DNA of 40,796 bases from a bacterium (lineage in GTDB: Bacteria > Planctomycetota > Phycisphaerae > Phycisphaerales > SM1A02), in contig JAPOKA010000025.1 of assembly GCA_029977865.1 (NCBI GenBank), forward strand, positions 1 through 40,796, written 5' to 3'. The notes beneath the pieces are model-generated. The model had not been told where the DNA came from, ran no database searches, and saw only the letters and a program-made list of their open reading frames with translations. The position numbers were made by a program, and so were the translations under genes. Shown here piece after piece: positions 8,644 through 15,537 of the stretch (position 1 is its first letter; every line of letters begins with the position of its first letter).

Positions 8644-8668
8644 GGCGCACGACCGGATCGCGTGCGCC
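8644..8668 (-). other. 8-bp-stem hairpin in the leader of the hydrolase gene
   Basis: GGCGCACG at 8644-8651 and CGTGCGCC at 8661-8668 are perfect inverted repeats with a nine-base loop. On the minus strand the hairpin ends a few bases before the GGGAG ribosome site of the hydrolase gene. It may shield the ribosome site or help to end folC transcripts; there is no T-tract. Confidence 0.4.
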
Positions 8669-8696
8669 GAATCCGCAATCGTAATGGATGCGAGTG

Positions 8697-8722
8697 CCCC
8701 GACTCGGGGCCGCCGCGGCGGC
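8697..8722 (-). terminator. GC-rich hairpins just after folC
   Basis: Immediately after the folC stop (8723-8725, minus strand) comes the palindrome GCCGCCGCGGCGGC, then CCCCG-ACT-CGGGG (8697-8709). They could end or pause folC transcription, but no U-tract follows, so this is a weak terminator call. Confidence 0.35.
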
Positions 8723-10498
8723 TCAGCGCACCCAGGCCGATGCCGCCAGGGTCGCGGGATCGCCCTTGAAGTCCTTGCCGGCGAAGTGCCGGATCGCATC
8801 GCCGACGAGATAGAAGCTGCCGGTGATGCAGATCACGTCCTCGCGGCTCACCGCGCGATTGGCCAGTTCGAGCGCCTCGGCGAGGGTCTGGCCCACCTGG
8901 CTCATCTTGCCGCTTCGCTCGGCGAAGAGCCGCTGCAGCTCGTTGGGCTCCATCGCCCGGGGATTGCTGGCGCTGCGGGTGAAGATGACCTTGTCCGCGC
9001 CGAGGTTCACTCGATCGAGCATCGCGCCCACGTCCTTGTCCGAGCAGCAGCCGAAGACGCAGACCATCGAGTCGTAGGGCACGTGGGCGCCGGCGCACTT
9101 CATGAGCGCGGTGATGGCGGCGGGGTTGTGGGCGCCGTCGACGAGCACCCGCGGCCGTTCGTGCACCACCTGCATCCGGCCAGGAATGCGGGTCTTGGCG
9201 AGCCCCGCGGTCACCTTCTCCTCCGGACAGTCGAGACCGTTGCCGCGGAGGATGTCGATCGCTGCGAGGGCGAGGCCGCAGTTCCCGGCCTGATGCTCGC
9301 CCGGCAGCGGCACCGGCAGATGCTCGAGGCGGCTGGTCTGGCTGTAGAGGCACACCCGCGTGTGCGGGCCGAGATCGGGACTCGAGCAGAAGCGGCTCGA
9401 GAACTCGATGTCCTTGTTGACGACCTTGAACGGCGCACCGATCTCCGTCGCAATCTCGCGCAGAACCGCGTCGATGGGGTTGTCGAGGTCGAAGGCGAGC
9501 GCCGGCACGCCGGGCTTGAAGATGCCGGCCTTCTCGCGGGCGATCTCCTGGCGGGTGAGCCCGAGCAGCCGGGTGTGGTCGAGATCGATCGAGGTGATGA
9601 TCGAGACCTCGGGAGTGATGACGTTCGTCGAGTCGAGTCGCCCGCCGAGACCGACTTCCACCACCGCGATGTCCACCGCCTGCTCGGCGAAGTGCTTGAA
9701 CGCCGCCGCGGTGACCACCTCGAAGAAGGTCGGAGGCGAATCGAGCGAGGCGGTCGCCTCCGCCACCGCGCGGATCGCATCGGTGAAGCCTGCACGTTCG
9801 ATCGGCTGCCCGTCGATCGCGATCCGCTCGCGGACATCGATCAGATGGGGGCTCGTGTAGCGCCCGACGGTGTAGCCGCAGCCCTCGAGCATGGAGGCGA
9901 GCATCGCCACCGTGGCGCCCTTGCCGTTGGTCCCGCCCACGTGGATGGTGCGAACCTGCTCGTGCGGGTTGCCGAGCTTGGCGAGGAGCGTCCGCATGCG
10001 ATCGAGCTTGAAGGCGTCGTCGCTGTAGCGAACCACCCGCATTCGCTCGATGTCGGCCCGATCGAAGAGCCAGCGAAGCGCCGCCTGATAGCCCGAGATC
10101 TCGCCACTCGCCGCGGCGCGGGCCTTGGCGGGCTTCGCGGATGGAGCCTTGGCGTCGGGCTCGACGAGGCTCCCCGCGGAGAAACCGGCATCCTTGCGGC
10201 TTCGCCCCGCGGCCTTGCGGGCTGCGGGCGACTTGCCGCGAACACCTGCAGCCGCCGAAGAGGCCTTCTTCGCGGTCGAGGCGGCCTTCTTCGAAACCGC
10301 CGTCGCCTCGGGCTTCGGCTCGACCACCGCGGCCGCGGGCTTGGCCGACTTCGCACCACTGCGGGAAGACTTGGCCGATGGCGAGGCCTTGGCGGCTCGC
10401 CCGGACTTGTTCGCTGCGGTGGCCGAAGGGGACTTCGTACTTGCTTTGGACGCGGAGCCTGAAGCGGGCTCGGACGCGGTCTTGGGTGAGCGGGGCAT
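8723..10498 (-). CDS. folC: Dihydrofolate/folylpolyglutamate synthase with a basic histone-H1-like N-terminal tail
   Basis: FolC joins glutamate to dihydropteroate and extends folate polyglutamates in the cytoplasm. The enzyme part (from about residue 135) shows AALRWLFDRADIERMR, the P-loop HVGGTNGKGATVAMLASML (GTNGKG at 189-194), RYTSPHLIDVRERI, the EVGLGGRLDSTN block and a closing DGAHNPAA motif, all standard for the Mur-ligase-like family. Residues 1-131 are instead a low-complexity tail of K, A, S and P with SPSA/SAKS/AKPA repeats, like histone H1 or the AlgP/HC1 type of DNA-binding tails, and unlike usual FolC (about 420-450 residues). The tail is in frame without interruption, and the promoter TTGAAC-N17-TAAGAT sits just ahead of the ATG at 10498, so it is probably translated. 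The role of the tail is unknown. Confidence 0.93.
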   Translation of the reverse strand: MPRSPKTASEPASGSASKASTKSPSATAANKSGRAAKASPSAKSSRSGAKSAKPAAAVVEPKPEATAVSKKAASTAKKASSAAAGVRGKSPAARKAAGRSRKDAGFSAGSLVEPDAKAPSAKPAKARAAASGEISGYQAALRWLFDRADIERMRVVRYSDDAFKLDRMRTLLAKLGNPHEQVRTIHVGGTNGKGATVAMLASMLEGCGYTVGRYTSPHLIDVRERIAIDGQPIERAGFTDAIRAVAEATASLDSPPTFFEVVTAAAFKHFAEQAVDIAVVEVGLGGRLDSTNVITPEVSIITSIDLDHTRLLGLTRQEIAREKAGIFKPGVPALAFDLDNPIDAVLREIATEIGAPFKVVNKDIEFSSRFCSSPDLGPHTRVCLYSQTSRLEHLPVPLPGEHQAGNCGLALAAIDILRGNGLDCPEEKVTAGLAKTRIPGRMQVVHERPRVLVDGAHNPAAITALMKCAGAHVPYDSMVCVFGCCSDKDVGAMLDRVNLGADKVIFTRSASNPRAMEPNELQRLFAERSGKMSQVGQTLAEALELANRAVSREDVICITGSFYLVGDAIRHFAGKDFKGDPATLAASAWVR

Positions 10499-10507
10499 AA
10501 GGAGTCG

Positions 10508-10536
10508 ATCTTATCTCGACTCACGCTCTGGTTCAA
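10508..10536 (-). promoter_or_regulatory. folC promoter (-35 TTGAAC, 17 bp, -10 TAAGAT), near-leaderless
   Basis: On the minus strand TTGAAC (10531-10536) and TAAGAT (10508-10513) are spaced by 17 bases. The start codon at 10498 follows nine bases after the -10, so transcription would begin about three bases before the ATG. The bases before the ATG (CGACTCCTT) are anti-Shine-Dalgarno-like. A 7-bp inverted repeat, GAGTCGA/TCGACTC (10502-10508 and 10516-10522), overlaps the -10 and the probable start point and could be an operator. Confidence 0.6.
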
Positions 10537-10586
10537 TCTTCTCGTTGCAAGTCATTGTCACACAATCGCTTGCGTGACACGCTCGC

Positions 10587-13172
10587 CTACGGCGGCCAGT
10601 GGTGCTTGGGATAGCGACGGCTGAGTTCGCCGCGCATCCGCGGATAGAGCTCTCGCCAGAAGCTCGCGAGGTCTGTGGTCACCTGAATCGGCCGCCGATT
10701 GGGCGCGAGGATCTCCATCAGCACCGGCACGCGGCCATCGCACACCGTGGGTGAATCAGTCAGTCCGATGAGGTCCTGAATCCGCGCGCGGCCGCGAGGA
10801 GGCTGGCCCGCCCGGTACTCGATCGGCATTCGAAATCCAGAGGGCATCGCGAGCCGCTCCGGCGTCATCGCCCGCACGAACGCCGCATCGGACTTCGAGA
10901 GCGCCCGCTCGACCGCGACGGCGGCATCGATGCCGGCGAGGTCCTTCACCCGAAACACCCCGGAGGCGACCACCACCGCGCGGCGAAGCTCGCGAAGCGC
11001 CGCCTCGTCATAGGTGGGGAGTCCGCGCTGCGGACACCACGCCGCGACGCAGCGCACTCGTTCGATCCAGCCGCAGATCGACTCGTCCCAGGCCGGAACT
11101 CTCGCCAGACCCGACTCGACCCGATCGGCGAGCATCGCCGATGCAGCCTCGATCGTCTCCGGTGTTCGTGGAGTCCGGAGGGTCTCGTCGATCTCGATGC
11201 CCGCCACCAGCGCGACCTCGCGCTCCTCGACCGCTTCAAGCCTCGAGTTCCACACCAGCTCGCGTCGCTCCTCGAGCCGATCGGGAAGCGCTTCCAGCAG
11301 GCACTCCGCCGGCACCCGGGTCGCCATCGCAAGCATCGACTCGCCGGACTCTCCGGGCGCCTCCCGGATCGACAGCGCCAGCGCCACCCCTTCGAGCGAG
11401 TCGCGGACGAAGACCGAGTCGCGATCGAAGCGCACCTTCTTCCGGCCCGGCATGAGGCCATGCGGCTTGAGTCGATCCGGCTTGCGAGCGAGGTGATCGG
11501 GGAACCCCCGTACGAGCGCTACCAGCAAGTCGTCGGCTCGGCCTTCCGCACCATGGCTCGGATTCGGCCCGTTTCGACTGCGGCACATCTGCCGCGCTGC
11601 GAAGGCGGCTTCGCGAAGTGCTCTGCGGTCGACTCCATCCGGCACCGCGGCACCAGCGCCGCTGGCGCTGCAGGCTTCGAGCAGGCGCTCCTGACGCAAG
11701 AGATCCGACGGCGGATCGAGGCCGCGATCGAACGACGAGAGATCCGCCACTCGGCCGGGTGGCACGAGATCGCGTTCGGAGAGGATCGCCGCGCAGCGGG
11801 CAGCCCGTTCGAGGCAGCCCCGCGCCTCGGCCTCGATCAGCACCCGGCCGAGCCGCGGGTGCACCGGCATCGAAGCCATGCGGAGACCATCCGCGGTCAC
11901 CACGCCGCGGTCGTCGATCGCTCCGATCAGCCGCAAGGTCGCCTCGGCTCCGGCGAGCGCCGCCTCGTCGGGGGCATCGAGCCAATCGAATCGGCGCGGA
12001 TCCTCGCAGCCGAGGCGATGCAGCATGAGCACCGCCGCGGCGAGATCGACGCGGCGCACCTCCGGATCCGGATGCTCGGGCCGGCGAAGGTGCTCGGCCT
12101 CGGTCCACAGCCGCAGGCACCGTCCCGGCGCGGTGCGACCGGCACGCCCCGCCCGCTGGTCGGCAGTGGCACGGCTGATCGGCTCGATCCGCAACTGGTC
12201 GAGCGGTCGCGCCGGCTGGCGACGGTGCACCCGCGCCAGCCCCGCATCGATCACGGTGCGGATTCCCTCGATGGTGATCGAGGTCTCGGCGACGTTGGTG
12301 GCCACGATCGCCTTGCGCACCGCCGCGGAGCGCAGGGCCCGATCCTGCTCGGCGGGAGAAAGTTGACCGTGGAGGGCAAGCACCTCGAGCGCTTCGCCGA
12401 GCGAGGCGGAGACGCCACGCAGTCGCTCGAGGGTTCGTGAGATCTCCCGCACTCCGGGCATGAAGACGAGCAGATCGCCCGCCTCGCCGCGATGCGGCCC
12501 GGAGAGCAGCGACCGCACCGCCTCGGCGGCGAGATCCTCCGGGTCCTTCCGTGACGAGCGGGTGAGATACTCGACCTCGACGGGGTGGCTTCGCGTCGCG
12601 GCGGAGAGGATCGGCGCTCCGAGCGCCTGCGCGATCGGCTCCGCGGCGAGGGTGGCGCTCATGACCACAAGGCGAAGTTCGCGCCGTCGTCGGCGGAGTT
12701 CGCCAAGCAGTCCGAGCAGCAGATCCGCGTCGAGCGAGCGCTCGTGGAACTCGTCGAGCACCACCGCACCGATTCCCGGCAGTTCGGGGCGCTCGAGCAT
12801 CTGACGCAGGAACAGGCCTTCGGTCAGGAAGCGAATCCGCGTACGCGGGGTGATCGCCCGCTCGTGCCGCGTCGCGAATCCGACCTCGTCGCCTCCGAGG
12901 ACGACTTCAAGCAGGTCCGCCACGCGCTGCGCGGTCACTCGGGTCGCGAGCCGTCGCGGCTGCAGCACCACGATGCGCCCGTGAATCGACGGATCATCGG
13001 CGAGAAGGATCGGCACCCCGGTGGTCTTGCCCGAACCGGTGGGAGCCACCAGCACCGCCGCGCCGGGATCGCGCATCGCCTCTCGCAGGCCGCCCTGCAA
13101 CGCCATCACCGGCAGGTCGAGGCTCCGCGGCGGCGGACGCGGGCTGTCGTCTTCGCGCGCGTTGACAGGCAC
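10587..13172 (-). CDS. hrpB: ATP-dependent helicase HrpB (DEAH family)
   Basis: The 861-residue product is a DEAH-box helicase of the HrpB type. APTGSGKTT (Walker A) is at residues 43-51, DEFHERS (the DEAH-box variant) near 140, VMSATL (motif III) follows, and ATNVAETSITIEGI and DQRAGRAGRTAPG supply motifs V and VI. The C-terminal HrpB domain ends with RRYPKHHWPP, the family's characteristic tail. HrpB-type helicases are predicted to unwind RNA; the bacterial role is poorly defined. The start is GTG at 13172; TAGGAT lies exactly six bases upstream and fits the leaderless pattern, although its AGGA could also serve as a weak ribosome site. It lies 54 bases after the DUF1648 gene and 88 bases before folC, all on the minus strand. 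Confidence 0.95.
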   Translation of the reverse strand: MPVNAREDDSPRPPPRSLDLPVMALQGGLREAMRDPGAAVLVAPTGSGKTTGVPILLADDPSIHGRIVVLQPRRLATRVTAQRVADLLEVVLGGDEVGFATRHERAITPRTRIRFLTEGLFLRQMLERPELPGIGAVVLDEFHERSLDADLLLGLLGELRRRRRELRLVVMSATLAAEPIAQALGAPILSAATRSHPVEVEYLTRSSRKDPEDLAAEAVRSLLSGPHRGEAGDLLVFMPGVREISRTLERLRGVSASLGEALEVLALHGQLSPAEQDRALRSAAVRKAIVATNVAETSITIEGIRTVIDAGLARVHRRQPARPLDQLRIEPISRATADQRAGRAGRTAPGRCLRLWTEAEHLRRPEHPDPEVRRVDLAAAVLMLHRLGCEDPRRFDWLDAPDEAALAGAEATLRLIGAIDDRGVVTADGLRMASMPVHPRLGRVLIEAEARGCLERAARCAAILSERDLVPPGRVADLSSFDRGLDPPSDLLRQERLLEACSASGAGAAVPDGVDRRALREAAFAARQMCRSRNGPNPSHGAEGRADDLLVALVRGFPDHLARKPDRLKPHGLMPGRKKVRFDRDSVFVRDSLEGVALALSIREAPGESGESMLAMATRVPAECLLEALPDRLEERRELVWNSRLEAVEEREVALVAGIEIDETLRTPRTPETIEAASAMLADRVESGLARVPAWDESICGWIERVRCVAAWCPQRGLPTYDEAALRELRRAVVVASGVFRVKDLAGIDAAVAVERALSKSDAAFVRAMTPERLAMPSGFRMPIEYRAGQPPRGRARIQDLIGLTDSPTVCDGRVPVLMEILAPNRRPIQVTTDLASFWRELYPRMRGELSRRYPKHHWPP

Positions 13173-13178
13173 GAGGTG

Positions 13179-13184
13179 ATCCTA
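13179..13184 (-). promoter_or_regulatory. Leaderless-type -10 element of hrpB
   Basis: TAGGAT, six bases (CACCTC), then the GTG at 13172 on the minus strand. The same TANNNT-N6-start layout occurs at five other genes here. AGGA within the hexamer leaves a Shine-Dalgarno reading possible. Confidence 0.4.
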
Positions 13185-13226
13185 CGAAGCGGCCGATGCC
13201 GCCGCGCCGGCCGAGCCGCGGTGGCC

Positions 13227-13871
13227 TCACGCCGCGGCGGCAGCGGATTCCGACGATCGATCGGCACGCTTCACGAGCGCCGCCATCCACAGGCTCGCCG
13301 CCACCACGCCGACCACCACGCCTCCCCCCAGGACGAAGAGCACCCAGGTGCCTCCAAGGGTCCGGGTCGGATTGGCCGGATCGGGATCCATCGCCACCCA
13401 GCGCGTCGCCCAGACGGTCCACAGGAAAAGCGCCTGCACTGCAATGGCGAGCGCCACCAGCAGCCAGCGCATCGGCAACAGCGTCTTCACCCGAGTCTCC
13501 GCATCAAGGGCCTTCCAACGCCGCTTCTGCGGGACATTGACCAGCTCGGGAACGCGGCGAGCAAGCGTCGGAAGCGCCCACGCGATCGCAAGCACCAACG
13601 CGGTCACGAAGGTCGCGATCGCCGGCATCAGGAACCAGTTGCCGGCGCTCGAGGGACCCCATCGGTCCGGCACCCCCGCGGCGTCGAAGTGCAGCGGAAT
13701 GCTCGCCGGCAAGCTGGGCCACCAGACGATCGCAACGGCCCACACCGCTGCAAGGCCAGAGAGCGGGAGCAGGATCGCAAGGCAACCCGTTCCGCCAGGT
13801 TCCCTTCTGGCGAAGGCTTCGTCGGAGTCGAGTGCGTGAACGGGCGACGACTCCGCCGGTTCCGAAGTCAT
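13227..13871 (-). CDS. DUF1648-type membrane protein
   Basis: The 214-residue product has a soluble N-terminus (about 30 residues), then four or so hydrophobic segments. After the first helix comes LPASIPLHFDAAGVPDRWGP, the DUF1648 signature (SdpI-type proteins carry the pattern 'P.HfnaaG.pdrw'). Family members are multi-pass membrane proteins, some linked to immunity against toxins such as SdpC; no such partner is visible, so the function is open. The ATG at 13871 overlaps the TGA of the preceding gene by one base (TGATG), and GGGGGA lies five bases upstream; a GTG one codon earlier (13874) is possible but is crowded by this site. Third gene of the pseudopilin operon. Confidence 0.8.
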   Translation of the reverse strand: MTSEPAESSPVHALDSDEAFARREPGGTGCLAILLPLSGLAAVWAVAIVWWPSLPASIPLHFDAAGVPDRWGPSSAGNWFLMPAIATFVTALVLAIAWALPTLARRVPELVNVPQKRRWKALDAETRVKTLLPMRWLLVALAIAVQALFLWTVWATRWVAMDPDPANPTRTLGGTWVLFVLGGGVVVGVVAASLWMAALVKRADRSSESAAAAA

Positions 13872-14596
13872 CACAGTCCCCCGGTGAGTCGCTTTCTGAC
13901 ATCGACCATGAAACGGGTGATCTGGCCCTGCTCGCGGGGCGTCGCGGCCTTCTCGATGTCGCTCTGCCAGAAGTCGAGGAAGCGGCCGGCGCTCACCTCG
14001 GTGAGCGAGAGTTCCGGCAGCGGCCCCTGGTCGCCAGCGAGTCCGCGCTGCTGCCTCTCGATCGCCCGGCGGCGGAACTCCTCGATCCGCTCCTCGTCGG
14101 AGCGATTGCTCGTCGATCCGTCGCGGATCTCCTCACCGACCTTGCTCCACCGCACCAGCCACCGGTCGATGTAGGCGCCGCGCTCTGCGGGCGGAAGGTT
14201 CACGTATGTCTCCGCCCCTTCCGAGAGGACGTCCTTGGCGAGGGTGCGGACGTTCTGTCGCAGCTGCTCCTTCGACTTGGTGGTCAACCCGGCCATGAAT
14301 GCCGCCATCACCGCCGACTCGCTCTGCTCGAGGCCTCGGAATCGGCTGGCGAAGTCGAGCATGAACCGCACCCGCTCTTCGAGGGGAAGCCGGTTGAAGT
14401 CCTCGATGGCGAGATACCCCAGCACGTCGTCGACGGGCGTCTCGAAGATAGACGGTGGTGGCTTCCACTGGCTCGACCACCAAGCCCAGGCGCCCGCGGC
14501 GAGCCCCAGCACCGCCGCGGTCACCGCCAAGCCCACCCAGACGCGGCGCTGCCGGGCGAACCACTGCTGAAGTTCCCAACGGTTCGGGAGGCTCAC
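13871..14596 (-). CDS. Single-pass membrane protein of unknown function
   Basis: The 241-residue product is not recognised. Residues 1-18 are basic and cytoplasmic-looking, about 19-41 form one membrane helix (VWVGLAVTAAVLGLAAGAW), and the remainder is charged and helical with a DDVLGYLAIEDFNRLP segment and many Glu/Arg. The GTG start at 14596 overlaps the TGA of the pseudopilin gene (GTGA), and its own TGA overlaps the next start, so translation of the three genes is probably coupled. The operon suggests a role with the pseudopilin-like protein at the envelope, but that is inference only. Confidence 0.75.
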   Translation of the reverse strand: MSLPNRWELQQWFARQRRVWVGLAVTAAVLGLAAGAWAWWSSQWKPPPSIFETPVDDVLGYLAIEDFNRLPLEERVRFMLDFASRFRGLEQSESAVMAAFMAGLTTKSKEQLRQNVRTLAKDVLSEGAETYVNLPPAERGAYIDRWLVRWSKVGEEIRDGSTSNRSDEERIEEFRRRAIERQQRGLAGDQGPLPELSLTEVSAGRFLDFWQSDIEKAATPREQGQITRFMVDVRKRLTGGL

Positions 14597-15267
14597 GGAT
14601 CGGTCTCGAAGGGCGTGCCGTCGGACTCTTCGTTGTCCTTCAGCGGCCCCACGCCGCCGTCGATGAACAGGCCGTTGCGGGGATTGAGGTCGCCGATGGG
14701 ATGGCGGTCCTGAGTGTCGCTCATGACCGCGAACAAGCGGGGATCCCGCGCCGCTTCGTAGAAGTTGGTGACCAGCCGCGACTCGAGCGCGAGCCGCTGA
14801 CGTTCGATCTGACTGGGACTGAGCGTCCCGTCCAGGATGAGCGGCATCAGCGCCTGGGCCACCGGTATCTGGATCTGGGGGGTGTAGCGAAGTAGGCCTG
14901 GAACGTAGTAGTAGCTGGTGCCGGTCGAGAGCGACTCCGGGTCGAAGTCGGCCGGACAGATCCACGATGGATCATCAGCGGGCAGCGTGGAGCGCAAGAG
15001 TTCGGGAAGCCCCCCCTCAGGTCCTTCCTCGGTGACCAACGGAAGGAAGTCGGTCATCGGCAGCAGTTGCTTGTGAGAGAGCCGGTGGGAGCCGATCGCC
15101 GAGCCGAGTTGCCGGAGGTTGTTCAGGCATTGCACCGACAGGGCGCTCGCGCGAATGCCCCCCAAGACGGGGACGAGCATTCCGATGAGCAGGATGATGA
15201 TCCCCACCGTCACCATCAGTTCAATGATGGTGAAGCCTCGCCTTTGGCTTCGTGTCGGAGATCTCAT
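14593..15267 (-). CDS. Pseudopilin-like protein with prepilin N-methylation leader
   Basis: The 224-residue product begins with a short basic leader followed by RRGFTIIELMVTVGIIILLI. This is a prepilin leader: cleavage after the glycine by PilD/GspO would leave an N-terminal Phe with the conserved Glu5, and the hydrophobic helix is the pilin spine. Next comes QCLNNLRQLGSAIGSHR, as in the type II pseudopilin-like proteins that are numerous in planctomycetes, and a globular part with SWICPADFDPES and a near-C-terminal GLFIDGGVGP. It should sit in the inner membrane and be assembled by a type II secretion or pilus-like machine such as one using the GspF at the window's left edge. The ATG at 15267 is chosen for the leader; a clear ribosome site is lacking. 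First gene of a three-gene overlapping operon. Confidence 0.85.
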   Translation of the reverse strand: MRSPTRSQRRGFTIIELMVTVGIIILLIGMLVPVLGGIRASALSVQCLNNLRQLGSAIGSHRLSHKQLLPMTDFLPLVTEEGPEGGLPELLRSTLPADDPSWICPADFDPESLSTGTSYYYVPGLLRYTPQIQIPVAQALMPLILDGTLSPSQIERQRLALESRLVTNFYEAARDPRLFAVMSDTQDRHPIGDLNPRNGLFIDGGVGPLKDNEESDGTPFETDP

Positions 15268-15525
15268 CTTCGCAACTCGAATCGAGTCCTGCGGAGGAAC
15301 GGCATGGTGCGAGGCCGAGGTGGGAAGCCGAACGGCTCCCCTGCGGCTGGCCTCGCGGCCCGCCCGCTCTCGCCCGCTCAGCAGAGAAGATAGGCGCTGG
15401 AACCTGCGGGTCACCGTCATTCGCGAAAAGTTTGGTGGCTTTCGTGTCCGCCGGCAGCACACCGGCCTCTGCAACCAGTCGCCCCTCTGCGATCGCCCGG
15501 CTCGATCCATCCGGATTCGATCGCC

Positions 15526-15531
15526 GATAAC
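15526..15531 (+). promoter_or_regulatory. Possible -10-like hexamer before the glycosyltransferase gene
   Basis: GATAAC is followed by exactly six bases and the ATG at 15538; no Shine-Dalgarno is present. It matches the spacing of the leaderless elements elsewhere but not the strict TANNNT pattern, so it is held at low confidence. Confidence 0.25.
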
Positions 15532-15537
15532 CGGTCG

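Noticed and set aside
5005-8799. 1264-codon minus-strand open frame
   Set aside because: It lies in a shifted frame across leuS and the hydrolase. The protein is almost wholly R, G, A and P with no motif, and the leuS and hydrolase frames carry clear domains.
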